Program-made: the position numbers and the translations under genes | The notes under the pieces: model-generated | What the model saw: the letters and a program-made list of their open reading frames with translations, nothing else | Told to the model about the DNA's origin: nothing | Database searches by the model: none | Shown: piece after piece, positions 12,540 through 24,489 of the stretch | How positions within the stretch are numbered: the first letter of the stretch is position 1 | Layout of the letters: each line of letters opens with the position of its first letter | Source of the DNA: Aquilaria yunnanensis | Lineage: Eukaryota; Streptophyta; Magnoliopsida; Malvales; Thymelaeaceae | DNA: 64,000 nt | Assembly: GCA_039654915.1 (NCBI GenBank) | Contig: CM077600.1 | Span: 45,740,492 to 45,804,491 of the forward strand | Direction of reading: 5' to 3'

Positions 12540-13747
12540 TAGGAATGACAATTGGGTGGGTCGGGTCAGGTTTGGGTCAGGTCATTTAGGTTCAGATTTA
12601 ATCGGGTAAGCATGTATTCGGGTCAATGTTATGTTCAGGTCGGGTTATTTGGGTTTGGGTTAATTTCGGGTTCGGATTGGGTCAGGTCGGGTTTATTTGA
12701 GTTTGGATCTAATTAGGTCAAGTTATCAGGTCTTAACCAAATCCAGCTTGATTGTTAGGTTTATTTAGTTTACTAATGCATAAGCCAAAATTGCTAAATT
12801 AATTCAATTTTTTTTGTTTAATTTTGCTTAAAATTTAATTTAACTAGATAGAAAAATAATATAGAATTTATGAAGATACATTAATATATAATTTATTTAA
12901 TAAAATACTCTCTATGTCAAGTTCTTTGTAATATTCACTATTCAACAATTAATCTATGATTTTTTATTTTTAATATTTTAGTATATAAATGAAAATTGAT
13001 TATATTAAATAATAAATAAAAAACTATAGTTTCCAAATATATACTTTTTAAATTTTTTTCTAACAAATAATTTCCCTCTATCCCATTTTCTTTGCTTCAT
13101 TTAACTTTTCTGACTAGTTTGACTTGAATTTATTTATATTATTGTTTGTTAAAAAATTAAAAAATATATATTTAAAATTTATAGGTATTGATTTATTATT
13201 CATGTATAAAATTGTTTACTTATATATTAAAATGTTGAAAAAAATTATATACTAATTGTTAACATATGAATGGTGCAAATAATTTGAAATATAAGGAGCT
13301 ATATGAATAAATTCAATTCAAACTATTTTAAAAAGTCAAATATTTCAAAGAACATGGGATAGAAAGGGTACTATAATTTCTAAAACCTAATTATTTATAT
13401 CTCTCTATTACCATTTCATTAATCATTTTCCATAGTTCTCACTCACTCGCTTTACAATACAAAACAGATTAACAGAATAGAATAAAATCATTCACATATA
13501 TTAAATCATAATTTTTCTAAAGTCTTTGCTAACTATATTTTTTATATTGATTTAAGTTAAAATCGGGTCTTGTCAGGTTTAATTATCGGGTCATTTTGGG
13601 TTTGGGTTTTCCCAGGTTTCACTTCAATCGAGTTGGGCATAGTCAGGTTCGGGTCATTGACTTTTCTGGTCAAATCGGGTTAAGTTGGTCTTGGGTTTGA
13701 GTGGGTTGAGTCAGGTTTTCGGGTCGAGTCAAATTTTGTAATATCTA
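12540..13747. mobile_element. hAT-type non-autonomous element nested in the CACTA element
   Basis: It is bounded by a perfect 8-bp duplication ACGAAGAT (12532-12539 and 13748-13755). The ends are TAGGAATGACAATTGG and, reverse-complemented, TAGATATTACAAAATT, agreeing at 8 of the first 12 positions. Subterminal zones (12550-12750, 13560-13735) consist of degenerate GGGTCAGGTTCGGGT-like repeats. Size and duplication length fit hAT. Confidence 0.82.
13072..13371. mobile_element. Stowaway-like MITE inside the hAT element
   Basis: The left end TTTCCCTCTATCCCATTTTC pairs with the right-end reverse complement GTACCCTTTCTATCCCATGT. The AT-rich body and size of about 300 bp fit Stowaway. This makes a third level of nesting (MITE in hAT in CACTA). 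Confidence 0.5.
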
Positions 13748-15297
13748 ACGAAGATCATGCCTGGCTTGATGGTTCGGCGCTGGGTTCATTAGATCTAGGA
13801 AGCCTTGGTCAACGAAGATTGTGCGCTTGGCTCGACGAAAGGGCTGGGCTCGACAAAGTGTGACCAGGGTCGATGAAGCACTTACGCATAGATGGGCTCA
13901 ATGGAGTCCTTAGGTTGATGCAGATTGGAATGTAAGGGAGGGCAGTGAGGGTGGCTATTTCGTTGGCGGCCAACGATGATGAACAATGGAGTGGAAGACA
14001 AAGAGTTGAGGGCGCCTTGGGGGTGAAGGTGAAGAAAATGCACAAAAGTGGTAAATTGCCCTTTTTATTGAAGGCACCAGGGGGTTGGAAAGGTGAACAG
14101 CAAGGTGTTTAAAAAGTTTTGAAATTAATGAAGGCACTCCATCACTAAATTTTTCCTAGACTTAGCGATGGCTAACTATCGCTAAACTGCAAAATAGCAA
14201 TTGCTAACCCTCATTATATGTAAGCCTACAAAATTTTAAATATAATTATTTATTTTAATAATAAGGCAAAGCTATAATGAAATTCTATAATACAAAATAA
14301 TAGATAAACATAACTATTCATTTACCACTAACATGTTTAAAGAAATAATTTTTCAATTATTTTACTTAGTCAATTAAACAAGCCAAAAATAATTGGGAGC
14401 CCATTATGTAGCTAGATTTAATAAAAACTAAAATATAAACTAGCATAATTAATTTAGGTAGCTAGATTTAATAAAAAACTAAAATAAAATGTGAAAAGTT
14501 AACAACACATAAGTAATTGATAACTTAAGTATTTTTTATATAAAAATAATAAATAAGATGGAAGAATTTTTTAATCATAAGCAAAATTTATCATAAATAA
14601 TAATCTATATTTTGTAATAGACACTAAATTAATAAGGGCAAGCTATTGCTAAATTAGCTATCACTAAGTTAGCGAGGGCAAACTATCACTAAAGTTAGCA
14701 ATTGCTAATCGTTGCTAAATTAGTTAAGGCAAGCAATAGCTAGGTATCAATAAGTTAGTAAGGGTAAGCCTTCACTAACTATTGCCATAATTTAATGACG
14801 GCTAGCATTTACTGAGTTAGTTAAGGCAAGCCGTCACTAACTCTGGCTAAAAGTTAGTGACAGCTAGTTATTGCAAAACTTTTATTAGACTTTAAGGTAC
14901 ACATCTCCACTGCGTTACATACATTCAAAAATGTTATTTATGTTAAAATATATGACAAGTGAGCATAAAAAAAAATGACTAGCACGCGAAAACTCCTACG
15001 CAACTAATGTGGGTAAGTCGTTTTTAATTGAGGTGTACTTTAATGATGACTTCTTGTAGATACTTTATCAGCTTTGAGTGAAGGCTACATGTCACAAAAT
15101 TCGAAAGAGATTTAGCGAAGACTAACCGTTACTAATTTTTTGAATTTTAGTGAAGGCAAGTTATCACTAAATTTAGCAACGATTAAATTTAGACTAAATT
15201 ACCGTCGCTAAATTTTCACCAGACTTTTAGTGACTATTTGTCATTGTGAATTAGCGACTATTTTAAGTCATCGCTAAATGACCTTTTTCTAGTAGTG

Positions 15298-15486
15298 CTT
15301 TCCCAAGAAGATATACGAATGACATCTAAACTTTTATAGATAAGAACATGAGCAACTCCATTGCAAGACTGTCTAACAAAAATAAAAGAGCATGCAGAAA
15401 ATTAAGTTTGTAAAACCAAGCCTCACCGATAATGACTCAAAAATAAAATAAAGAAGGCAAAAAAAATAAAAATTGAAACTCTTGAA
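15298..15486. other. Short intergenic spacer
   Basis: Flanking DNA between the CACTA element and the LINE remnant; nothing recognised. Confidence 0.4.
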
Positions 15487-16250
15487 CTAAAATCTATGAG
15501 TCCGACATAAGAACAAGTGATTGCACACCCCCATAACCGGACTTTCCTTAGACCTCACAAAATGGCTATCGCCTCCAAGTACAGGGGTCCAGGGATCAAA
15601 GCCTACATAAGGAAACTTATATGAAACCACAAACTGAACAGTGCTGAGCACGATCGCCCAAGCAAAGCCTATCGCCACCCTTTCACATTCCTTCTACCAT
15701 ATTGCCACATCGGCGTTGATCTTAATGACCGAAGCGGACGGTCTTACCCATTTCTCAGTGGGACAATCCAACACTGGCTTTTGCCACCATGACAACCATT
15801 CATCAACAGTAAATGCCACCTGCATGGGCAATTGGCATGTATGTTCATATACCAATCTATTCCTGTTGTACCACACGAACCAACAAGTCACAACAAATTT
15901 TAAAACAATCCATGACCCCTCAAGTGTACACGATCCCTAACCGAAAGAATCTCCGCACATGCCCGCCAAAAGAACACCTAGACTCGTCGGGGAAGGCCCA
16001 AGCTCCACATTTAGCTAGCATCAGAAATTCGATCTCACCAGAGGATCCCTCCCATAAAGCAGAGCAAAGGCTACATAATATGCTAATTTACCCGAGAAAC
16101 ATCCATTGCCTGCCATGCCTCAAGTAAAAATGTTCTCAACAAACCTCGGGTCAAGGGGATATCCGTAATTGTGGTCACATCCTCTCAATGAAACAATGTC
16201 AGAGCTCTTCCAAGACAAGGACAACTAATCAATGAGATTAGCCACTGAAA
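15487..16250 (-). pseudogene. LINE ORF2 remnant (zf-RVT to RNase H region)
   Basis: Read on the minus strand, broken frames give CWFVWYNRNRLVYE, then VDEWLSWWQ, then KWVRPSASVIKINADVAIW. This is the order seen at the end of plant LINE reverse transcriptases: the zf-RVT tail followed by the start of an RNase H-like domain (W-x-P-x4-KIN-x-D). Upstream pieces (minus, about 15900-16250) include WSLGLPRRV-like residues in a shifted frame. Several stops and frameshifts show it is dead. Reverse transcriptase core motifs are not present. Confidence 0.62.
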
Positions 16251-16420
16251 GATGGAAGAGGCCTAGTATATATAAGCGTTGTGATTGGTTTCATGTAGCA
16301 CCTAGGATCCAATTGTCCCACCAAATCAATACCTCAACTCTTAAAATCAAAAGGATTGAAAAAATTAACTTATCGTATAATTAATGTGATAATTGGCTTA
16401 GAAAATTTTAGAATCAATAT

Positions 16421-16423
16421 ACA

Positions 16424-16452
<29 letters not shown>
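16421..16452. repeat. (ACAT)n microsatellite
   Basis: About eight uninterrupted ACAT units. Confidence 0.9.
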
Positions 16453-16454
<2 letters not shown>

Positions 16455-16919
16455 GTATATATGTATATCTGAAAACCGTCCACCAGCAATCCATTATTTT
16501 TCAGAAAATTTTGAGCTAGGTAAAATAAATTTTCACAAAATTAATTTCCACGTAACCATATTTTTAAATACCTTTGAAGAGCTAACACCTTCAAGATGTA
16601 CAAGTATTTATATAACCTAAACATAAGAAATCTATAATTTTCATGTTCTGTAAGTTATAAATCAAATAGGGAAATAGGTTTTTTTTTTTTCTCAAGTAGT
16701 ACGATATTCAATTAATCTAGCCTCATTATTCGGTTGTTCAAGTGAAGGTCAAAAAGAATAATTAAAAAATGGTTTGGCTTTTGGCTTATTTACGAGGCCA
16801 CACTATCATGTGAATGCATTCAGGAGTTTACGTCTTTCCTCACTCTGTCAAACCAAGATCAGGGAGCGACTCTTACTCATAGCGTCGAGTGAACAATAAT
16901 GAAATCTCTCTGCATTTCC
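16453..16919. other. Intergenic DNA, no gene recognised
   Basis: AT-rich to about 16800, then more balanced sequence leading into the short frame at 16920. Confidence 0.4.
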
Positions 16920-18040
16920 ATGGCCGTCGGCGAGCGACGGAATCAGATCAGTGACCCAAGGCCGGAGAGGCGGAGCCAATAAGGGGCTAGGGGTGCCTGC
17001 CCTTAAGTTTTTGCAAAATGTATATATGTCTTATAGGGTAAAGCTTATATAATCTTTTTTCCCCTCTCATGATCCCCTATAATTCTTTTAGCAAGTATTC
17101 TTTAATAATTTTAAGTAATGAAAATAACATTTAGATTCAACAATTTTATCTCTTTCTGACATTCTCTATAAATATACTTGATTTTTGTGACTAATATTAA
17201 AATGTCTAACATGAAATAATTAGTTTTATCATCTTAATAAAATATTAATTATCTTATATCTTTAAAATATTTGAGAATGTAAGAAGATGACTCTCTATTT
17301 CCTTCTTGTTTGTTCTACCTCCATATCCTCACACTCTCTCTTCAAACTTTTTTTTGTTTATACATGCTGATTTATTTTTCTTTTTGCAAGAATTGAAACA
17401 TAAAAGGTTAATTATTTTAATTGTTTTCCTAATTTAATAGATAATTTGATGGTCTTTCTTTTAGTATTTTTTATGTATAATTCATCCATGAAGTTTTCTA
17501 ATTATCAATTTTTGTATCCTATGACAAATAATGTATTAGATTTTAGTTTTTTGATGATGGATTATTTAAAATTTCTTTTATTTTTCTCATTTGAAAATAA
17601 TAATTTATTTATTATTTACCTTAGTTGAACAATTCCTTCGTCAAGTTTTGTGTTTTTTTCTTAGGCTGTATTTGGTGAAAATTATTTATAAATAATTATT
17701 AGTAATTGTTTTATATATGTAGATTATTTACTCAACTTGTATGCACCAATTAGGGCTCGACACTCTAAAAGCCCAAAAAATCACTTTTAAAACATTTTTT
17801 TCACAAGAGACAATGATTTTTTTATTGATTTTTAATTTTTTAAAGCTGGGTATGAATATATATATATAGTGAAAATGCATTATTTCTTAAGTATTTTCAA
17901 AATAAAGTTCAACCCTCCTAATTCAAAATCCTTGTTTCACCCCTGCAAGGTCGGATCCACTTATTGGCAAGCAACCCAACAAATTATCAGTCCCCAAATC
18001 ACCCTCATTTGCCCAAGCCATCCTTACCGTATATCGATGA
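16920..18040 (+). pseudogene. Short open frame split by a hAT insertion
   Basis: An ATG at 16920 opens 15 codons up to the hAT element at 16965. Dropping the element and one copy of its duplication continues the same frame from 17954 to a TGA at 18038-18040, 43 codons in all, including SVPKSPSFAQAILTVYR. The surrounding DNA (16850-16964 and 17954-18230) is less AT-rich than its neighbours. I do not recognise the peptide. The frame continuity across the insertion is the only argument that it was once coding, and at this length it could be chance. Confidence 0.25.
16965..17945. mobile_element. hAT element with Tip100-like ends
   Basis: The ends are GAGAGGCGGAGCCAA and, reverse-complemented, CAGGGGTGAAACAAG, variants of the CAGGGGCGGAGCC terminus known from Tip100-type hAT elements. 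The 8-bp duplication is CAAGGCCG (16957-16964) and CAAGGTCG (17946-17953), 7 of 8 matching. It is 981 bp and AT-rich inside, with no transposase. Confidence 0.75.
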
Positions 18041-18442
18041 GGTATTGTCCTATGATGGAGACTGACAAGTGGATCTGGTGGCTTTCAAGACTCAAATCCA
18101 ACTATTGGCCACCGGATCCAACACTAATGAGCACCATTGAAGATGAAAAGCAGATAGACTGCCAAACTGTTGGCCATCATCGAAGATGAAACAACAGAGG
18201 GATCATTGAACCCGTTCTCGGTGACACAATCGGCAATAACTCTCCCTTGGTCTACCTGAGAGTGAGGAGAGTGAATAATTGTGGAAAGATAGGTCAATGG
18301 CATTACCTTGTAAACATGCTAAACAATAAACCATTTCTTAAATTCTTCATATTGACCATTAATGCCATTTTTGTCAAATGAATTGCCTCGTAATAAGATG
18401 CCTATTATGTGATACGAAACAAGACCCAACTATGTATGTTGT
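18041..18442. other. Spacer between two hAT elements
   Basis: Moderately GC-rich sequence to about 18230 with open frames but no recognised family; then unique AT-rich DNA. Confidence 0.4.
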
Positions 18443-19609
18443 TAAGGGTGGAACTAGGGAGGGGTTAGCAGGGGCCTCAGCCCCCCTTGAGTCCAAGAAA
18501 TTTGTATAATAATTGTCTTAGTCTTTAGAAATGTATAAGAGAATTTTATCTATAAGCCATCACAAGCAATTTTGTACATTTGGCTCCATTTCTACTTTTC
18601 TCTCTTATGCGAAGCAGCTGTTGTTAACCAGAACTAGTTCTTTTAACTTAAGTTATTATATTAAATGTTATTCTTGTAAAAAAATATTAAATGCTATTTA
18701 GACTAAACAATTCATAAAAAATAAATTTAGGTTTTTTTTATCTCATAAATCACGAAGTCTATAACCCTAACCTTTTTTGCCTTTTTCACAGAAGCTAGAA
18801 GTTAGCTACTTAGTTCAATTTAAGCAACAACACTACGGCAATTCTAATTTTCAATGAAGAGCTTTAAATTGAAGCGAACCTAGAAATTTTTCAACCCTAC
18901 TAAGAACACCCATGGATTTACATTAATCTAACTTTTATTTATGATTTCTTCAACTAATCTTAGAATTCTTAGCTTTGTTTGACTAGATAAAAGAAGCCAT
19001 GCTTTTTCTACTATGAACATTGTAAAGACTTATAGCCAATTCGTTTCAACTTTAGCCAATTGACTACAAAATGACTTTTTCTTATTTTTACATCTTTTTT
19101 ACTTGAAACTAATTTTAATTAAAAGCCAATATTATGTAGCTACAATAATCAATTAAAAATATAATTTTTATAATCTTACTAATTTTTTATGAATTTTTCT
19201 AGTTTCAAGTCTTAAAAAAGAAAAATTCATAAAAATTTAACAACATCCTAAAAATTTACTTTCAAATTGATTATTGCATCTACATAACATTAACTTTCAA
19301 ATGAAATTGGTTTCACGTAAAAAAGATGAAAAAGTTAAAAAAAGTCAGTTGACTTTAGACGAAACGAATTGGCCCTTAATTTCACAACAAAATAGATACC
19401 AAAATTTTTAGGGATTTTTTTTATTAATGTATACAAAGTATGAGCTTGTTATAACAATTAATCCCAATGTAATTATAGATGAATTTAGTTCCAATGATGA
19501 GTACAATGTAAATAAGTTATGTCTACATTTTAAAATTTTTATTATATTAAAATATTTTAAGATATTAATAGTCGGCCCCTACTAATAAAAATTTCTGAGT
19601 CCACCTCTG
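18443..19609. mobile_element. hAT element with Tip100-like ends
   Basis: Left end TAAGGGTGGAACTAGG; right end reverse-complemented CAGAGGTGGACTCAG. The two ends also share a later block (GCAGGGGCC and AGTAGGGGCC). Flanks TATGTTGT (18435-18442) and TGTGTTGT (19610-19617) match at 7 of 8, as for a hAT target duplication. No ORF. Confidence 0.72.
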
Positions 19610-19617
19610 TGTGTTGT

Positions 19618-20254
19618 GACATGCAACCCTACAATATACAATGATTAGATTGAAGCAAATTGAAGTTCAAGTATTAGATTGAGTACACACACAAAACTGA
19701 GGCCATAATTAAGGCAAAAAACAAACAAGTTGAGATGAATGGTAGATTGATCATGCTTGACTTAAAAATGTGTCTATGTTTTGATATTTCATTCATGTTC
19801 AGATTAAAAATGAATATGAATGAAATATAAATAAGTTTTAAATTGACCAAACTCAAGTTATTCACTTAAATTAAGAGTGAGCTATAATTGAGCTAAATAT
19901 TGACTAAACTGAGCCTGATTTGAATTGTACATCAAGTTTAAGATTTCATTCAAGTTTGATTTAATAATAACTTAAATGAGTTATGAACATTTGCTGAACT
20001 AAATCAAGCTTGACCCGAACTTGAGTTGTTCTTGTTCACTTGCCTTTCACCCCAGCCAAATTGTGTCGGTCTTGGTCTTTTCGCCTTTGGGCTTGAAACA
20101 ATTTCTTCACTGTCTCTGGCCTCAATCCAAATGAAGTCTGGCCCATCTCTGCTTCTTCGTTTCTCTCCCCTCTTCTTCGGTCCGAAGACGTTAGACAGGA
20201 CAGGAACAACTCCACAAGCGTTGTCGACAACAGTCAATCACCAAAACAAGAAAC
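19618..20254. other. Upstream region of the Expp1-like gene
   Basis: About 19640-20030 is rich in AAGTTTGA / TCAAGTT-type phrases like the repeats at 39.8 kb, possibly an old hAT remnant. From about 20040 to 20254 the composition becomes balanced and is likely the 5' leader of the gene. No clear TATA box. Confidence 0.4.
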
Positions 20255-22693
20255 ATGGCGAAGATGGTCTTCTATCTCCTGGTACTGACGGCGGCGGCGA
20301 TACCCTTTTTGGCGGAATCAGGTGATAACAACGGCGTTTTCTTGCCGTGTGCTGACACGAAGGTTCAGGTCAAGGATGGGTTCACGTTCGGCATCGCGTT
20401 CTCTTCCAGGCAATCTTTCTTCTTCAACACCACTCAGCTGTCTCCTTGCGATACTAGACTCTCTCTCTCCAACTCCAATGCTCGGATCGCGCTCTTCAGA
20501 CCAAAAGTTGACGAGATCTCGCTCCTCACTATTAACACCTCCTCTTTCTCTCCGGTCTGCCATCTCAACCCTCTAAACTATTCCAATTAGTTTGAGAGCA
20601 TAGGTTTTTTCTTTATTGCATTGCCGTCTTTTCTGTTTTCTTTTGGTTCTTTCTATCTAAAGTGAGATATCTTGCTTCAGGTGTGAGGAAGTAATTGAAA
20701 CTTCGAATGGGATTTTGTTCTCTTAGGGTTTATGCGGTGACACGATTTGTGAGCACTGGTTGATTTTGATAGTGAAGTTGGTGAATTGCTTTGGAAAGTG
20801 TTTAATTAGTGGAGAGAATTGAAGTGAAATTGTGAGAACAGAGTGTGATCTGGAGTGTGGCTCTCAAGATAGTAGTGTTTGATTTCCAAAACCAGCGTGA
20901 GGAGGAATTGGTGGATGGCATTTTGCTGTTAAGATTTGGTAGCAGTGGGGGCATTGATGTGGTAGAGTTAGCAAAGCATAATTTTGATGGCTGTGGCCAT
21001 GAATATCTTATGAGGATGACTGGATAACGGTGGGTATCTTGGATGAAGAACTAACATTTGAATTATGAATGAGAGCGCACATGTCCTGGGTATAATCTGC
21101 TATCGAATTTATAGGTTTTGGACTTAATTAATGTTCTGACTTTCCTTTCAAACTTAAGGTGATGAACTATAGGTTTTGGACTAAATTTATGTTGTGACTT
21201 TCCTTTCAAACTTAAGGTGATGAACTTTCAGTCAAATCAAATTTCTTCAAATGCACACAGAAATGAATAAACAAAAGCTTGTTGCTAGAGAAATGTACAA
21301 GTTCACCCTAGAAGCGGTTTGCTCTTTGAGTTCTGAATTGTGACATGTTGTTCAAGCATTGCTATATTCTGTTTTTGGATCACTTATGGTTATGCTGGTG
21401 AGCACCCTAGCTATAAGAGACTATATTAGAGTTCTGGCTCCAAGTTTGTGAAGAATTTAATTTAATATGAATGTTCATATGGAACACTCTGATCATCCAA
21501 GAAACTGGTTAATTTCCAGCCACTGGTGACCTTGAAATATCTAGCAGCAGTTTACATAGTGGATTCTCCATGATGGTTGATGTTATTAGTTAATCTGTTA
21601 TATGAAACCAAAAGAAGGTTGGGAAACAGAAAGGGTTTCCCTTCATGTAGCCTAATAAGAAATTTCAATAGAACCTATAAGTTAAAAATTTTGGGATCAT
21701 CAACCCATTAAGCTGATGTCTCCAAATGCATGGACACATAAAATAACTCCAGGGGTTAGCAATGGGTTTTCCCTAAATTTTAGTGTCAGATTCTTCAAGA
21801 TTGCCTCAAACTCATGCAGCAGAACCAAGACTGTGCAGTTTTCTTTTTTGCTTCAAGCAAGGAAAATGATAGAAGTTTTGCTGAGTTTGTTGTTTGTATT
21901 GAGTGTGCCAGTTGCGGAGCTATAAATTGTTCATCCTCAGCAACTTTTTAAAAGATCTGTCAATTATGGCTAGTGGCAGCCCTGTCGCATCATCTGAGGT
22001 GCCAAAAAATAGTACTAATTGTTTCTAGTGTAGCCAAATTACTACCGTCAAGTAGGCATCTGTTATTTATTTCTTTCTATTTCTTGAGAAGTTTGCTTTC
22101 TCATGTTTTCATTTGTTTTAGGATGTTGACTTATTCATGTTAAAGCCACAATGTTTTTAGCTGTAATCTGTAATGACATGCTTTTTCTAGGACTCCTTTG
22201 GGGGATATATGGTCGCTTTTGCTGGTCGAAAATATGCTGCTAGATCCCTGCCTGCTTTTGTTGCCAACAGTACATACACGGTTACTAGCTTTACACTTGT
22301 AAGGAAACATTACAGAACTTCTTTCCTCATGAGTCTTGCTCCTTATTGTGCATCAAAACAACTAAAATTTTACTTGCACAGGTGCTCGAGTTTAAGAAGG
22401 GGAGGCTGCAAAACTTGTATTGGAAAAGGGATGGGTGCTCCAAGTGCGCTGGAGATTCAAATTTCGGATGTCTGAATGGGCAGGATTGTGCACTGAAAAC
22501 ATCCAGCTGCAAGAACCGTGGAGGAAATGTTGACTGCAGCCTGGGCATCCAACTGGCCTTCTCTGGAACAGATGAGCACCTTTCGGTTCTTAATTCATGG
22601 TATGAAGTGGAGAATCTTCGCCAGTACTCACTCTATGGCCTGTACTCAAATCTGAGGGATTCCCTTACAAGTCAGTACAACAAGATATTCTAG
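20255..22693 (+). CDS. Expp1-like plant secreted protein, three exons
   Basis: Exons 20255-20554, 22191-22298 and 22382-22693 join in frame to 239 codons. Each intron has GT (20555, 22299) and AG (22189-22190, 22380-22381), and all junctions are phase 0. The ATG context is AACATGGCG. Residues 1-21 form a signal peptide (MAKMVFYLLVLTAAAIPFLA). The mature part has a conserved cysteine set: PCADTK, SPCDTRL, then DGCSKCAGDSNFGCLNGQDC, KTSSC and DCS. These surround blocks such as GGYMVAFAGRKYAARS and LQNLYWKRDGC. I recognise this as the plant-specific family annotated Expp1 in Arabidopsis; its biochemical role is not known to me. The disulphide-rich layout and signal peptide point to the secretory pathway or cell wall. 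Intron 1 is long (1636 bp) and contains a 58-bp tandem duplication. No defect is visible, so the gene is probably functional. Confidence 0.88.
21111..21226. repeat. 58-bp tandem duplication in intron 1
   Basis: Two units, 21111-21168 and 21169-21226, each starting ataggttttggact and ending gtgatgaact, with only a few differences. Confidence 0.85.
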
Positions 22694-23068
22694 TCAGGCT
22701 TCCTATCTGTGAGCTCTCTTGTAGGGAGTTGTTGTTTTATTCTTTGCAAGCTGTTGTGATCCCCAGATTTGAAGCTGCTTCTGTGTCTTTGTTGGTCTCC
22801 CTGCTTAATCCTACTTGCGATTAACTGGTATGTAATTGATGTAAGATAATTTTCAAGATCCTTACATAAACTGAAATACAGTTCCATGTGCGATGAAATG
22901 ATTGAAATTTTTGTGAAAATGAGTATACAGATTTAGATGAACCTGTTTCTTCCACTATGTTGCAGTTCAAGTTGGGTGAATATTTGAGGATAAAATGTGA
23001 AAGATCTGTCAAGACAAATACGGATACATATTTTCTTTATATATATATATATTGAGAATTTTTTTATA
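22694..23068. other. Region between the Expp1-like gene and the convergent MADS gene
   Basis: The 3' flanks of two genes transcribed toward each other. A (TA)n tract lies at about 23037-23053. Nothing else is supported. Confidence 0.5.
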
Positions 23069-24088
23069 TCAAGTCACTAAATGAGGACCAATATTAGTCT
23101 TCGCATTCATTCGATTGTTGGGCCAAGGTTTGGTAACATCGTAAGGCAGCTCCATTTCAGTTTCGGTACCGCTACCATGGCCCCTGAAAACCCCAAATGG
23201 TAATGGCTCCATGGCGAGAGGTTGCAGCCCCCATCCCAGTCCAGTATTGTTTCCGCCTCCTGCACTGCAGCGAACCGAGCTCATATTGTTCATATTGCCT
23301 AGAGGCCTGACATCGTTGTGCACGTAAACTGTTCGATCATTTGCTGCAATGAAGCTTCCATCGCATGCATAATGCCACAGTGCGCCCAACTCAACAGAAC
23401 TATCTGGGTATGGATACTTTGCGAGTGCGGCAATGTCACTCCTGATTGTGCTCCCGCTGCCATTGATGTTCCCGTTATTGTTCATCATCATGTCGATGAA
23501 CCACTGATCCCACATCGGAGTCTCCCTTGTGGGACCTTTCAGGGGAACGTGGGTGTTCTCAGTTGCAGGAGCGGGAGGCGTCGGCGGTTGTTGCCACGCT
23601 TGGGAGGGAAAGGGGACCCGTTGGAGGTAACTCAACCTTTCCCTGATCTCCTTCATTCTCATATATAAAATCCATATCAGTCCTTGCAACTCAGTAGCGG
23701 TTAGCTTATCAGTGCTCTTGCCTCGATTGATCTGATACATGAGGTAGGCCATCTCCAATTTTTTGCTCCTTTTCTGTTGCTTCTTCAATTGTTCTTGCGT
23801 TTTGGCGACTCTTTGCTTGAGGTAACTCTTTTGGTTTGTCATTTTCTTGTAGCGCTCCATGTCTGGCAACCTCTGGTACGTCGTGAGCAGTCGTTGGACA
23901 GCTGTGCGAGATGGCCAGAACATCGGCTCCGTCACGTCGGGGCTGTAAACGATGGCAAAGGCGTTGACGCCACATAAGGTGCTTAGCTCGCTCACTTTCT
24001 TCAAGAAGCCTAGCCTCCTTTTCTTGAAGCTAGCTTTTCTTGCACTGTCGTTCACGATCCATACAAGCTTCACTTTCTTCCTCGTCAT
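23069..24088 (-). CDS. AGL80-like: Type I (M-gamma) MADS-box transcription factor, AGL80-like
   Basis: This is a single-exon, 339-residue protein. Residues 1-60 are a MADS DNA-binding domain: MTRKKVKLVWIVNDSARKAS, then FKKRRLGFLKKVSELSTLCG, then the AFAIVYSPD strand. The continuation (EPMFWPS, VQRLLTTYQRLPDMERYKKM) and the following Lys/Gln-rich coiled-coil segment (about residues 85-165, KSYLKQRVAKTQEQLKKQQK) are those of the M-gamma clade that includes AGL80 and PHERES1. The C-terminal half is Asn/Gly/Pro-rich and low in known domains. M-gamma proteins dimerise with M-alpha partners (AGL61/AGL62 type) and act in the central cell and endosperm. Lack of introns is normal for type I genes. The frame is intact; the C-terminus is long for the clade. 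Confidence 0.92.
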   Translation of the reverse strand: MTRKKVKLVWIVNDSARKASFKKRRLGFLKKVSELSTLCGVNAFAIVYSPDVTEPMFWPSRTAVQRLLTTYQRLPDMERYKKMTNQKSYLKQRVAKTQEQLKKQQKRSKKLEMAYLMYQINRGKSTDKLTATELQGLIWILYMRMKEIRERLSYLQRVPFPSQAWQQPPTPPAPATENTHVPLKGPTRETPMWDQWFIDMMMNNNGNINGSGSTIRSDIAALAKYPYPDSSVELGALWHYACDGSFIAANDRTVYVHNDVRPLGNMNNMSSVRCSAGGGNNTGLGWGLQPLAMEPLPFGVFRGHGSGTETEMELPYDVTKPWPNNRMNAKTNIGPHLVT

Positions 24089-24436
24089 TTGTCGCTGCTA
24101 TTTTTGCTGTTTTATGTCAATGCTAGGGGTTTTGTGATTATGGCATAGAAATAATAAGGCAGATATGAATTTGCTTGATGATAATAAGTGGAACGAAGAT
24201 CTGATGGTTGATATGAATTTTTCAAGGGCTGGTTAGGAGTAGGCCTGGGTTTTCCCCTGATAGAGAATACAAACCTGTGATTTCATATTCACAGATGAAA
24301 AGGAGCTGAGCCTGCTAGCTTTAATATCTGGTTTCTTTTGGTAACAACTGAACATAAAAACCACTGGGGGCTGGATTTTCTTTGGTTGCTAAAGGACTCA
24401 AGTGGAAGGGGAAATGAATGGAGTTAAGGATGGAGA

Positions 24437-24446
24437 TTTTTTATAG
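24437..24446 (-). promoter_or_regulatory. Candidate TATA box for the MADS gene
   Basis: On the minus strand this reads CTATAAAAAA, about 350 bp upstream of the ATG. It is the best TATA match upstream, but the implied leader is long. Confidence 0.3.
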
Positions 24447-24489
24447 TAGAAGGCGGTTCCACTAGATACTAAACTGGGTATGTCTCCAC

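Larger units (their letters stand above)
11745..15297. mobile_element. Non-autonomous CACTA element with nested hAT insertion
   Basis: The left end is CACTACTAAAAAAGTGG (11745); the right end reverse-complemented is CACTACTAGAAAAAGGTC. Both subterminal regions (11765-12060 and 14120-15280) are packed with degenerate copies of a TTAGTGACGG / CGTCGCTAAA type motif in both orientations, the usual CACTA subterminal arrangement. The flanks are ttt and ctt, an imperfect 3-bp duplication. GC-rich blocks at about 12150-12531 and 13756-14050 may be one captured host segment split by the hAT element at 12540-13747. No transposase is visible. Confidence 0.85.
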
